From Elmis aenea (taxonomy: Eukaryota; Arthropoda; Insecta; Coleoptera; Elmidae): a DNA stretch of 64,000 nucleotides. Below the pieces are notes generated by a model. It searched no databases, was not told the origin of the DNA, and worked only from the letters and a program-made list of their open reading frames with translations. Of this stretch, positions 46,483 through 57,589 are shown piece by piece. The translations under genes and the position numbers were made by a program. The stretch is taken from contig OX393580.1 in assembly GCA_947652605.1 (NCBI GenBank), forward strand, positions 20,728,159 through 20,792,158. The letters run 5' to 3'. The stretch's first letter is position 1. Each line of letters starts with the position of its first letter.

Positions 46483-48236
46483 TACAGGGTGAATCGCAAC
46501 GGACGTCACGGAATTTTATGGCGAAACGGTAAATATTTTCAAACTTTTGTCCCGGTTAGATATTGTAAGTCAATAAGGGCTACATTTTAAAAATATTTTC
46601 AAACCTACAGGGTGCTCTGAAAAAGAGTGACATATCAAAGTTATACTTTTTCTAATGGAACACCCTGTATACTTTTACTTTTTTAGATTCCTTTTTAAAT
46701 TTACTTTAAAAAATTTATAAGGTTATATGGGTCTAAAGTTAACCGTTTTCGTGAAAATTGCATTTTCATGAAAATGCAGTACCTACTTTTAAAAAATGTC
46801 AACATTTAAAAACTTTAAAGTCTGAAGAAATTCGCTTGCAAATTAGACTGACAATAGATTATTTAACACTTTGCACTACCAACATTTTAAAAATATTATA
46901 CAGGGAGTTTTTTACACTTGGTCAAACTTGTGAAAGTTTAAACATCGATACTCATTTTTTTTAATTCAACACCCTATTTATTTTACGCAGTCTTATAGAA
47001 AATTTAATTGTCTTTCGAAAACATTCAGGCTTTTTTCCACCTAAAATTGATATTTTCCGAGATATCGCGATTTTATTGTTAATTATTAGGGTTGTCATAG
47101 GCTATGAAGGTGACAGCGTTAATTTGAAACAATAGAAAGAAAAAAACAAGAAGCTTATAATTTTATCTTTTGCCTACGCATTTTTGACATTTGTTCACAA
47201 TGAAGTTGTTTTACGATTCTTACATTTCAATAGAGGTTTCTTATCAGGCCCACAATACTTTTCATATAATTGAGTTTGATCATTTGCCAAGTTCTAAAAA
47301 CCGATTGATAATGTAACGCAAAAAGGACACTGATTAAAAAAATTAATACTGACCTGTCTAATTTTTAATTTAAAAAAAAACATGGTTGGTACCGTTTTCG
47401 ATAAAACCGTGTCGTATTGTAAATATACAAAAAAAAATAGCTTATAGAATTTAGCAAGTATCTTATTACACTGGTCCAATACATAAATGCATAAATAATT
47501 TGAAGAAACCTTTACTTAAACTTATTATATATAATAAAAAAGTCAAAAAGATAAAATTATAAGTTTCTTGTTTTTTTCTTTCAATTGTTCCAAATTAACG
47601 CTGTCTACCTTCGTAGCCTACTTGATAATATGACTTTGGCCTAATAATTAACAATAAAATCGCGATATCTCGGAATATATCAATTTTAGGTGGATAATAG
47701 CCTTAATGTTTTCGAAAGACAATTAAATTTTCTATAAGACTGTGTAAAATAAATAGGCTGTTGTATCCAAAAAAAAATGAGTTATCGATGTTTAAACTTT
47801 CACAAGTTTGACCAAGTGTAAAAAACGCCCTGTATAATATTTTTAAAATGTAGGTAGTGCAAAGTGTTAAATAATCTATTGTCAATCTAATTTCCAAGCG
47901 AATTTCTTCAGACTTTAAAGTTTTTAAATGTTGACATTCTTTGAAAGTACATACTGCATTTTCATGAAAATGCAATTTTCACGAAAACGGTTGACTTGAG
48001 ACCCATATAACCTTATACATTTTTTGAAGTAAATTTAAAAAGGAACCTAAAAATGTAAAAGTTCCATTAGAAAAAGTATAACTTTGATATGCTCTTTTTC
48101 GGAGCACCCTGTATGTTTGAAAATAATTTTAAAATGTAGCCCTTATTGACTTACATTATCTAACTGCGACAGAAATTTGAAAATATATACAGTTTCGCCA
48201 TAAAACTCCGTGGCGTCCGTCATGACTCACCCTGTA
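46483..48236. mobile_element. Large palindromic element, 1754 bp
   Basis: Left end TACAGGGTGAATCGCAACGG; the right end is its inverted counterpart; TA on both sides (46481-46482, 48237-48238). The arms are about 680 bp each and match almost throughout, enclosing a centre of about 340 bp. Inner inverted pairs ACAGGGTGCTC and AACACCCTGTAT suggest stacked older termini. The similar frames at 46758-46964 (plus) and 47975-47703 (minus) are mirror translations of the arms. The arms are related to the interior of 15354-16122. Confidence 0.85.
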
Positions 48237-48238
48237 TA

Positions 48239-49479
48239 TTTTAGCAATTAAAATTTAACCAGAAGTTTGATGATTCTTGAACATTACAAGCCTTATATAC
48301 TTTTCAATTGTCAAACAAATATTTATTTTAAAGCCTTTCATTTTGTAGTTTGTTTTAAGGATTAAATCCTTTCAAAAACTGACTTTAAACACATGCTTAA
48401 TCCCATCCTGTTCACGATCATTCCTAATCCAGTTCTGGCAAGGATTTCACTGTATTATTACACATGTCAATCAGCAAATCAGCACAAAACCTCTTTATCC
48501 CTTAATTACGATTACAAAACAATTTTAACTGCATCCGCCTTCGATTTTTTCGCGTAGCAATTATTAAAGCGGGTTCTCTCATTGAGCAACTGTTTGAGTA
48601 TGTTATTATGTTCGGATATTTTGAGCGTTGGCTCGCCGTAAAACTTCTGTTATTTATAGGACGAACGGACGAAAATTTGTGAATGTCTTGTATCAATTAC
48701 GGGTACAAATTGCTACTATAGATGTTTAAGCGGTGATATAAAATCTTGAAAAGCAAAGGCGCGCAGGTGTTGGGATATTCCTGGTGTAGTCTTTTTAACG
48801 ACACTGGTTTGATTTTATTTGCTTTCCGGTTTTATTGCGTGACCAAAAGACTGACCTGCCTCAAGCAGTTCTGTCCGACGTTGGTCGTGTTAGACCAGTT
48901 TGGTTACTTTACAGTTATATTAGGATGGGTCCTTTAAAATTCAAAGTACCTACACCTGAAGTGTCTGAACAAAAATGTTTCAGAGGGTGGTCCTGATTCG
49001 ATGGGATTACATCGATATCCCGCGTTTTAAAAACGAATACAGGATTATTAACAAAAGTTTGCTGCGTTTTCCAGTTTTTGAGTAATTGTCGAAAAACAAT
49101 ACATTTTTGTAATTTTAATAATGCGTCATATCTTTGAAATTATTTAAAATATCTAAATAACTCATCCAGATTTTTTCATTCCTTATTTACGTGAAATCTG
49201 ACCAGCACCGTTACCCAAATTTACAATTATAAAGGTGTTTTCATTTACATTTTCTAATGGCGTCAGTTAAAAAATTGTATCTTCACAAGTTTACAAGTTT
49301 TTTGTGACTACCATAGTTGGCTGACATTATTAATTTATTGTTTCTGATTTCAGGTATGATGGTCGGTGCAGTCTATTGAAAGTCTGCAATGGTACGCAGC
49401 TTTAGTAAATAGTTCTGATTTGTTTGGAAAACCTGCAATATTTTGGTGAGTTAAACCTTTTTTATCTTTAACAATAAGC
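48239..49479. other. Single-copy-looking stretch
   Basis: No repeat partner recognised. 48500-48990 is less AT-rich and carries a 63-codon frame at 48746 without recognisable motifs. Confidence 0.4.
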
Positions 49480-49971
49480 GGAAAACCGGGGCCATCGTTA
49501 TATTAGCGGGTCGACTCATTGAATTTTTGAGTGGTTGGGATAAAGGCCGATGCCAAGCATAAGTCGCTTTAATACTACATGCCCGGCTATAAAATATAAT
49601 AATTAAATATTACTATTTTTTTTATTATATTTTATTTATAATTTATAGAAACAAGTTTTATAAATATTTTAAAATATAATAATGAAACGATGGTGTGTAA
49701 CTACTTTCTTTGTAATTACTTTTACATTCAGGAACGCAACATTTAACAGGCATTTTTGTTATGTAATTATTAAGCATGCTGAAACAACAATGTAAATTTA
49801 GAAACATGAATGAAATTTGAAATTATGTTATCATCTTTTAAAGTTGCATCTATGTATTATACTCTTATAAAGCAAATTATTGATTCACTGTAATTATTAT
49901 GATTTTAAAAAAACACCTCACCGCAATCGATTGTCACTATCGAACGATGTTCGCAATGAAGAGAACTTAGT

Positions 49972-50205
49972 ATGATTATAGATGTAAGGGTTCACTTACA
50001 ACTGTATGATTTGCGATTTATCTTACAACTGTTTTTTAAATCGTATACAAAAAACACCGAAGTAAAGGAGGCCATTACGAAGCTGCGATTGGTCAAGACC
50101 AAAGGGACTCTCAAACTAAAAACAAAATTTGGGTGTAAAAAGGGGTTTAAAAAAATATTTTTTAAAGGTCTTGAAGTGGTTAAAGTTGTAAATCAATATG
50201 TATGA
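49972..50205 (+). CDS. Short hypothetical frame inside the outer transposon
   Basis: 77 codons, basic (many Lys), with no recognised domain. It lies in the left part of the outer transposon before the inserted MULE. It could be a remnant of a transposase or chance; no similarity can be claimed. Confidence 0.15.
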   Translation: MIIDVRVHLQLYDLRFILQLFFKSYTKNTEVKEAITKLRLVKTKGTLKLKTKFGCKKGFKKIFFKGLEVVKVVNQYV

Positions 50206-50490
50206 ACAAAATTTACAGTATGTCGTTTTTTTGTATCTATTTAAAAAAGAAGAAAATTTACTGCGCTAGTTCAAAATGACACAAAATGTATTGTACAATA
50301 TGTGGTGTCGAACTCCATCATAAAACTCTGACTACTAACCTAAATTTTGTTAGTTATAATTACAAAGTAGGTAATGAAACTACTTTTTAATTTTACTTTG
50401 AAATAAATTATTTTAACAAATTAGACAACAAATCATTTGCAAAAAACACTGTCTATAAGTCTATTTATATAAGTTATAAATACCGGACAC

Positions 50491-50581
50491 GGTCAACTGG
50501 GCGACGGTCAACTGGGCGACGGTCAACTGGGCGACGGTCAACTGGGCGACGTGCCAACTGGGCGACGGTCAACTGGGCGAC
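50491..50581. repeat. Left 15-bp minisatellite, six units
   Basis: Units GGTCAACTGGGCGAC; the fifth is GTGCCAACTGGGCGAC. All others are identical. Confidence 0.95.
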
Positions 50582-50856
50582 AGGAACTTAAAACTTTTTT
50601 GATTTCTCATCTTAGCACACGGTTTTACGGATTGTTTTTGTAAATATTGGTAAAAATATACTTACTTAATTTTGTAAAACTATATCATACATCAAAATTT
50701 GTAGAATAAATTAAGCAAGACATGTAAAGAAACGTGGTCCGAAAATAATTAAAAAATTAAGAGGTATGATTACACAATATTCAAATAAAGAGAAAAATAC
50801 AGTTTTTTTCATTCATTTATTAATATTATTTTGTAACTAACAAACATATTAACACA

Positions 50857-51277
50857 TATACAGGGTGTTTGAAATTTAAGTTTAAACATGGGAATCTCGC
50901 GTATAACATCTAGAGCAGAGGTCGCAAACTCAAATGTTGGTACGGGTCAGTTATTAAATGTATTGATACTGCGGGCCGTGTTCACAAGTGAGGACTTTTT
51001 TTTTTTAGGTCACAGCCTCTCTTTTTTCAAGTTTTTAGTTATTTTAGAACAGTAGTGGTAGCGACGCGACGGAATGTATTCCACACTTGAAATCGCGGTT
51101 TGCGACCCCTGATCTAGAGTTTAGGTTTAAATTTGATATAGTAACTTAATTTGGTGCTCATTAATAATCCGAAAAGAAATTTGAAATATCTCAAACGGCA
51201 TCCAAGAAAATTAGGAAATGCAATTTTTGAAGATGATCTATAAATCTATATCTATAGCACTTTTGGAACAAAATAAT
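50857..51277. mobile_element. ACAGGGTGTTTGAAATTTAAG remnant inside the MULE
   Basis: Starts TATACAGGGTGTTTGAAAT at the inner edge of the left MULE arm, contains the small hAT MITE, and ends near the point where the transposase frame begins. The other terminus is not visible. It probably displaced the N-terminal part of the transposase gene or inserted into a deletion derivative. Confidence 0.45.
50916..51111. mobile_element. hAT-type MITE, 196 bp
   Basis: Ends CAGAGGTCGCAAACTC and CAGGGGTCGCAAACCG (inverted), perfect 8-bp duplication ATCTAGAG at 50908-50915 and 51112-51119. It is the innermost and therefore youngest layer of the nest. Confidence 0.9.
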
Positions 51278-51282
51278 TCAAA

Positions 51283-51857
51283 TGTTGCTTTTTTCATCTC
51301 GTGCAAAATCTTCGCAAGCATTTAGCTTCATGCAATCTTTTAACACGATATAATTCTGATGCGCAATTTGCTTTGGATTCAAAAATGATCACTTCACTTG
51401 CTTTCGTTCCAGAAGAAGATATTGTTTATGCCATTTATGAACTTGAGAATTATTTATCAATAAATTTGAACCAATTTTAGAATGGTTCACGAACACATAC
51501 ATAGGTCGCCTAATAAATAACAGAACCAGGGTTCCACCGACTTTTCCCTCCAACGTTTGGTCTGTGTACCAAAGAACAGTAAATGGAAGCGACAGAACAA
51601 ATAATTTTGCAGAAGCCTGTCATCGAAAATTGCAATTGAACTTTGGCAGTAGCATAAGTCACCCAAATTTGTGGATTTTCATAAATGGGCTACGTAAAAT
51701 TCAAAAAATTTATGACGTAGACTATGAAAGGGCCGTGGCAGACTTTGAACGCCCTCATAAACGTAGACGTTACAAAGAAGCTGACCGAAGGATTTTGGCT
51801 AAAGTTGTAAATTACGATAGGGCTAATTTAATGGAATTGCGTATAATTATAATATGA
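51283..51857 (+). pseudogene. MULE transposase, C-terminal relic
   Basis: Two overlapping reading frames encode one conserved order. 51283-51470 reads C-C-F-F-H-L-V-Q-N-L-R-K, then T-R-Y-N-S-D-A-Q-F-A-L and L-A-F-V-P-E-E-D-I-V. After a one-base shift at about 51471 the second frame continues with P-I-L-E-W-F-T-N-T-Y-I-G-R, F-P-S-N-V-W, R-T-N-N-F-A-E-A-C-H and H-P-N-L-W-I-F-I, to a TGA at 51855. The motifs F-H-x-x-Q, L-A-F-V-P-x-E-D-V, W-F-x-x-T-Y-I-G-R and R-T-N-N-x-x-E-x-x-H are those of the region after the catalytic core in insect MULE transposases, which cut and join the element ends. The catalytic N-terminal two thirds are absent. Protein is dead, but it dates the element class. Confidence 0.75.
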
Positions 51858-52184
51858 ATTAATAAATGAAAATTAGTTATTTTGTTTTAAATGTATAAGT
51901 ACTTTGTTTTGATGTAAATATGTTTGTGGATTACCAAATAATCGTAATAAATGAATTAAAAAGCTGTAATTCTTCTTTATTTACATATTGTGCAATCATA
52001 CCTCTTCAGTTTTAAATTATTTTCGCACCACGTTTTTAATCATATCTTTCGTAAATGATTCTACAAATTTCGATGTACGATATAGTTCTACAAAATGAAG
52101 TAAGTATATTTAACCAATACTTACAAAAACAATCCGTGTAAAATCTTGTGCTAAGATGAGAGTTCAAAAATGTTTAAGTTCCTG

Positions 52185-52305
52185 TCGCCCAGTTGACCGT
52201 CGCCCAGTTGTCGCGTCGCCCAGTTGACCGTCGCCCAGTTGACCGTCGCCCAGTTGACCGTCGCCCAGTTGACCGTCGCCCAGTTGACCGTCGCCCAGTT
52301 GTCGC
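52185..52305. repeat. Right minisatellite, about eight units
   Basis: Units GTCGCCCAGTTGACC, inverse of the left array; two variant units carry GTCGC instead of GACC at their end. Confidence 0.95.
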
Positions 52306-52654
52306 GTACCGAAATACATGCTACTACACATGCAAATATCAACTAATTGCAAAATTTATTACTTACCTCAAAGTAAAAATTTAATTTACTAAAAACACAC
52401 AATTTTGTATTAACAATTAACCTGTGCTACGTACAATAGTTTATGGTTTCGAAAATTACCGCAACAAAATTACCTTTAAATATCAATAAATTAAAAGTAT
52501 GTGTAAATTATTAATTGAACTTTATTTATTATTAAGTTATTAGAACAAAGTAATAACGTAAATTATGTTTATTTGATGTTATTTGTGTTGAAAATCGACG
52601 AATACTATTTGTAGCACATAATATTCATGAAAAAGTTGGATATCTTGTGGAAGT

Positions 52655-52950
52655 GACCAGCAAAAAAATTAAAAAGTAAAGCAAAAATTTGAAAAAAAAC
52701 CACGTAAACAGTTGATTGATTTTTTTGCTACTGTACCTCACCGTGAAGTTGTAGGTACATAACTTTTTTTTAATTATCACATATTAGAGACCAGCAAAAA
52801 ATGTTATATTTATAAAGCAACAATTAGAAAAAGAGAGCAAACAATGATGACGTAAAAAGTTTTTGCGTTTTTAGAAAATGTACCTGACTGAGAAGTTGGA
52901 GATGCAATTATTTTTTTTTAATTATCTCGTATTGGAGACCAGCAAAAAAA
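52655..52950. repeat. Two direct repeats of about 145 bp
   Basis: GTACCTCACCGTGAAGTTG...TTTTTTTAATTATCACATATTAGAGACCAGCAAAAAA recurs as GTACCTGACTGAGAAGTTG...TTAATTATCTCGTATTGGAGACCAGCAAAAAA. A third GACCAGCAAAAAAA starts at 52657. They lie near the right end of the outer transposon. Confidence 0.7.
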
Positions 52951-53070
52951 AATAAAAGGTACATAGCAAAAATAAGCAAATACTGAACGGTCGGCCTTTA
53001 TCCCCACCACTTTTCTTGCATTTTGCAGTAAGGAGTCGGCCCGCTAGTATAACGATGGCCCCGGGAAAAC

Positions 53071-55229
53071 TCATGTTCCTCAATCGAATTGAATCTTTCT
53101 GTATAAACTTCTGTAGGTTATTAATCCAGTAATATTTTTGTTTTTCTTCGAACTAGACATCTTTGTCATTTCCGTTCATGAGCTACCAATTTTTTTTTTT
53201 AATTTATTATTTATGGCTAAAATTCAAGCCGTTTATGGCCAACCAAATTACTACCCAAAGTTCCTGGAAAAGTGGGAAAACAAAAGGCACGAAAAATCTT
53301 AATCGGTAATTTTTCTCTAGAATTTCCTCCAGTAAAATTCGCAGTACTTTTTCTGCTTCCTATTCCTTGTAAATATTGGCAAACACCAAACTCATATCAT
53401 TTTAATCTCGCTTTAAGGTAAACTGTCGTTTTCGACGATGCAATGAATGTATAACAAATGGTAGATTTGTCGGTTTTCTGGTCTCATCCATTAATAAATA
53501 CGAACCAGATGGTTGTAGGCGCGTGTGAACGGGTGGTCCTGAACCGTTATCAAAGATCAACCACTGCGGGAACACTTCGCTTGCGTCATTAGGGGAAAAG
53601 AATTTATTATAACGTCAGAAACTACCCCGAAAGTTACATGAGAACTTCGATAATATTGCATTGTTGTTTCGCTATCGTCCTACCAAGCGAAAACAAAGCT
53701 TAGTGCTTGAAAATAACATCAAAACTTATTAATGATGAAGTCAGTTTCATAAATTATTTACAGATAAAGTCGAAGCATTATTTTTACTCAAGAGTTTAGG
53801 TAAATTCACTAGAACACTGTCGAAACGCCTTTAAAATGCAAAATTAGAGATTTTAGTAATTAAACAATAATTGTTGCCTTGTTTTTGATAAACTAGTATT
53901 ATAATTAAAGATGGAAAACATAATACAATTTTTTTGAATTTTTTTTTTCTTAAAAATGAAGGAATGAATGTTAAAGAAAATAAAACTTGAAAATTCCTTT
54001 CAAATTTTAAAAAAGTTTGGTTTATCAAAAAATTAAAAACAAATATTGAATTACTGCAAATTGCTACAACCCCTATTAGAATGTTCCTCAAAATATTAAA
54101 ATTTTATTTATCCACATTTTAATTAAGGAATAATTGCATAAGCCATTTTTTTCAAAGCTAAAAAAACAATAAAAAGTTTCTGAAAATCGTTCTTTTCCCT
54201 ATGTATTTAAACGAAATAAGTAGCATTATTATTTTTATTATATCCCACACACACATGGACATTTTTCTAAATCACCCTATATGTTTAGCGATATATATAT
54301 TTTATGTATCACATTTTTTTGTTATGTAGCTCAAAAACAGATGATTTTAAATTCCAATTCTCAGTTTATTGAAAATTTATTTGGCTGCCTGTACAATTTT
54401 ATAGTTTATTTGATCAATTTCTTGTTATCCTTAGCAAAATACGTTTTAAAATATCGTAAAACTCGAACGAAGCTTCTGATTCGATAAAATTTCGTTTTAA
54501 ATAATTTAGGGCCCAATCTATGCACAGCTTGATTAGAATTATGAAGATTTTGCGATTTTATTACCGAAAAATAAACCAGCACCCGATGGAGCAGCATTTT
54601 TGCGTGCCGTTTAGTAGCATCAAAAAATTAAAATTGCGCTTTACGCCACCATAACTTGTCCAGCCCGTAATGTACTGTGGGATCATGTTAAAACTATAAA
54701 ATTTATTGGTAGTTTAATTATGATTTAATGAAAATTTTAATAAGCTAATTACACTCCTTTAACTGGTATATATCAGCGAGTATCTTAATAATTACTGCTA
54801 GCGAATTCTTTTCAAAATGTGCTATATAAACATGAGTTAGTTGGTTAATTTTCACGTTTAATTAGGACGTTATAACGACTTTTACCTTGGAATATGGGTA
54901 AGATGAACAGATTTTCATAAAAATGATTTATTGGAATCGTTAATGCTTCACGAAATGAGGTTCGTTTTATGAATTTTGAGTTGATGAACAAGTAACTGAG
55001 ATAATTATCAATTAAAAGGCATTTTATTTATATTTAAATAAGCATAAATTTCTTAGGTACTTATTTTGTGGAATGGGACGATTGTAAATTGGGATTCCTC
55101 CGCGGTCGACATCTGTTTCTCTTCGTATCTACTTCATTTTTAGTATTATCTTGGTTGTTGTTGTTTTTTATCTTGCAATCCGTTGATGTGCCATAACCGT
55201 CAGAATCTTTGTATTCTTGAAATTAATTA
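53071..55229. other. AT-rich stretch, nothing recognised
   Basis: 53490-53640 is richer in G+C and looks single-copy. A lone CACCCTATATG at about 54273 recalls a palindromic-element terminus without partner. No coding motifs. Confidence 0.45.
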
Positions 55230-55425
55230 TTAACCATACTCTTCTCCATATATTCTCTTGAGTATCGTCCTGTCCCAACCTCCCAATTTCGTCCCAGGGT
55301 CTTGAGAAGTCAAGTTTCGCATGCATAGAGAACTTTTGGACGAATGACTATAACATTATTGATAGTTTTGCTTTCTTTACAATCTCTTGAGTTCGGACGT
55401 TTAAACTAGTCAGACGTGTTATTGT
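55230..55425 (-). pseudogene. LINE reverse-transcriptase C-terminal relic
   Basis: Minus-strand translation gives V-I-R-P-K-V-L-Y-A-C-E-T followed by a TGA where tryptophan is expected, and in a shifted frame L-G-G-W-D-R-T-I-L-K-R-I-Y-G. These correspond to the ordered I-R-P-x-x-x-Y-G-x-E-T-W and L-R-R-I-Y-G motifs after the polymerase domain of insect LINEs. At least one stop and one frameshift; nothing else of the element is recognisable. Confidence 0.6.
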
Positions 55426-55558
55426 TGGATGAGCTAGCGGCGATAAAAACCTCGTTTTACCGGGACTTATCACGTTTCGTCAATGCCAAATTCTAGTAAA
55501 AACGGAGTGTAATGAGTAAATTACTGAAAGGGGATACAACAATAAATCGTTTAATAAT
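55426..55558. other. Left flank of the LTR element
   Basis: Short single-copy-looking spacer; 55559-55562 is the left target duplication GGTG. Confidence 0.5.
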
Positions 55559-55562
55559 GGTG

Positions 55563-56188
55563 TGTGACACCCCGCCTGAGATCAATTATTTTAATTTACT
55601 TCAATGTTATTTCATTAACTTTTAAATGAATAACATTGCAACAAATGCTGATGCATCAGTTACTAAAACAAGTAACTCTTGAAAAGGGCCAAGTTATGAG
55701 AATTTCAACTTTAGTAAAACACATTAACGTTAAAATATTACGGCCATAACTTGGGTCCTACAACGCCAGCATTTGGGTTTCGTCAATCAACAAATGATTT
55801 GTTGATAAAGTTGTACATCATAAGCAGAACAAACTACTCGCACAAATATGTGTTTATAGGAAAGAATGACAAAGATGCAACTACAATAAAAAAGGGACAG
55901 CAACAGGGAACCTAAAATCTTGAGACGGTCGCACCGATAGTTAAGTTCCAACCCCTGAGAAATGTACAGCCAGTCGAAAAATAAAGGAGTTTGTTGTAAA
56001 AATTGTTGTGTTTTATTTGTTTCTTACTGTGTACTAATTGCTCTAGACCTGTGTACTACGTAAAACAACGTTTGAGGGTCCAACCACATTACAAAGACGA
56101 TCACGAGCCATAATTAACAACAATAAATATAAGATTAATAAGTACTCTTCCACAACAGTGCGGCCTATATACAGTACGGTCCGTCACA
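55563..56188 (+). repeat. 5' LTR
   Basis: 626 bp. Contains an AATAAA near 55980 followed by a T-rich stretch, a plausible polyadenylation region. Nearly identical to the 3' LTR. Confidence 0.9.
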
Positions 56189-56190
56189 GA

Positions 56191-56208
56191 TGGTGCCGTG
56201 ACCAGGAT
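56191..56208 (+). other. Primer-binding site, tRNA-His type
   Basis: TGGTGCCGTGACCAGGAT starts two bases after the LTR. Its complement reads as a tRNA 3' end: CCA, discriminator A, acceptor strand TCACGGC, T-stem CCTGG and the T-loop edge. The matching 5' acceptor GCCGTGA is that of animal tRNA-His. Identification of the tRNA is from memory of tRNA sequences. Confidence 0.7.
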
Positions 56209-57589
56209 GGAGTTTTAAAATTCACACACAGTAAGAAAATTTAAATATTTGTGAGTGAAAATGTAGTCCGGAAAACCGATTATGGGGGGGAAGAAAAAAA
56301 AAATGAATGAATTCCGAAGAATGGTACCTGTTGTGAATTTAACCGTTTAAGATTTTGTAATCTTGGTAAAGTTAACAAATATAAGTGCAGAATATGGAAA
56401 TGGATTGAGAGATAACAATTTTCGTTGTTTTGGCTGAGGGAAGTAAAATGTTATCGATGTTCAGCAATCGAGGGCAAATTTTGGACATCAGCTCCAGGTC
56501 AGCACCAGGTGAGCCCCAGGTAAGCACTGGGTCAGCAATAGGCCAGCAGACAACACTAAACGGTAACGCCGCTAATTGAAAAAGGTAGGTCAGTGCGGTG
56601 TTTTGAGCGAAAAGAAAATAATAATTGTGCAGTGCAGAATCTCAAAAGAAGTGAGTGATGTGCAACGTTTATTTTAAAACTCCTATTGAAAACTATTGTT
56701 AGTTTACTTGTTCCATAAACCTGATGATTTTATTAACATTCGCTAAATAACCGTAACAAAAAGAATGCTTATTGTAAATACGAATTTCTCTACATCTATG
56801 TAATTGGAATCCGTACGCTATCTTTTATAGCCTAAGATGCTAAACCTGTGTGATTTTGTTATTTGTGAATAATTTAAAGGTATATTAATGTGCCTTATTG
56901 AAAATGAATTGTTTGAAGGAGATCGAGGGTGTTTCGAAATTTTGTGCATAACTGTAACAGCCATGTGCTACAGTCATATTTCTTGTCAGTTCACTGTTGT
57001 TTATTGCTTTAGGGTACAAGAATTGGAGTTGTAAAAAAATATACTATTTCAGAAACATTATCGGTCTGTGTTCCAGGTCAGGTACTAAGTTTTAAAGCAT
57101 TTTGTGTAGAAAAACATCTGTTTTCTTTAAGTAGGACACAAATTAATGTAAACATTACCGAAAACTAAGAAGTTTAACTGATTGAAAATAATTAAGTTAA
57201 GAGAATATTTATTTCAATAGTTTGTAAACATTGTAATTTTACTTTAATGGCTAAAATGGTTTTATTATGAATATTTTAACAAATTACAGAACCATGTAGG
57301 TATTTAAAGGTACAGGGTTCCCGACAATACTTTGTCAAATTTTAACGAGATCTGCGTGCTTGGCTTATTGTTCGACGTACAAAAAGGTGAGTTTATAAAA
57401 TGATTTTGTGTAAATGTGTGAGCGAACGATTTTCTAACTCCATTTCATTTAATGTTATTTTGATTGCAACACGATTGTATCAGATCTGAAGCTATCGGAC
57501 AAACTTGCAACAATGACTTACTACCAACGGCTACTGCCACCATCAGAGTTACTTCTGAATTGCAAAAAAAATATATCGTGTGCATTCTG

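Larger units (their letters stand above)
50486..52306. mobile_element. MULE relic with minisatellite inverted repeats, 1821 bp
   Basis: Each end starts with a tandem array of the 15-mer GGTCAACTGGGCGAC: six units on the left (50491-50581), about eight in inverse orientation on the right (52185-52305). Behind the arrays the arms continue as a matching inverted repeat of about 270 bp (AGGAACTTAAA, CATCTTAGCACA, TACGGATTGTTTTTGTAA, GAGGTATGATT, CATTTATTA). Total inverted repeat is therefore near 370-400 bp, long as in Mutator-like elements. The interior encodes the C-terminal part of a MULE transposase. The sequence TACCG occurs on both flanks (50481-50485, 52307-52311), a possible short target duplication; the 8-11 bp expected for MULEs is not seen. 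Confidence 0.75.
49487..53063. mobile_element. Outer DNA transposon, 3577 bp, superfamily unknown
   Basis: Ends CGGGGCCATCGTTATAT and, inverted, CGGGGCCATCGTTATAC are followed by TAGCGGG, CGACTC and GGGATAAAGGCCGA, giving imperfect inverted repeats of about 75 bp. A perfect 7-bp duplication GGAAAAC lies at 49480-49486 and 53064-53070. No transposase of its own is visible; more than half of the interior is the MULE relic 50486-52306. Without the MULE the element would be about 1.75 kb. A 7-bp duplication is uncommon, so superfamily assignment is left open. Confidence 0.75.

Noticed and set aside
46758..47975. Paired frames starting M-H-F-H-E-N-A-V on both strands as a duplicated gene
   Set aside because: They are mirror translations of the two arms of the 1.75-kb palindrome; no start context, splice or domain supports a gene.
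50491..50581. CRISPR-like array
   Set aside because: Head-to-tail 15-mers without spacers, mirrored at the other end of a transposon, in a eukaryotic genome.
52151..52384. Repetitive frames N-W-A-T-V and Q-L-G-D-G
   Set aside because: Translations of the 15-bp minisatellite, which is a multiple of three and stays open in all frames.
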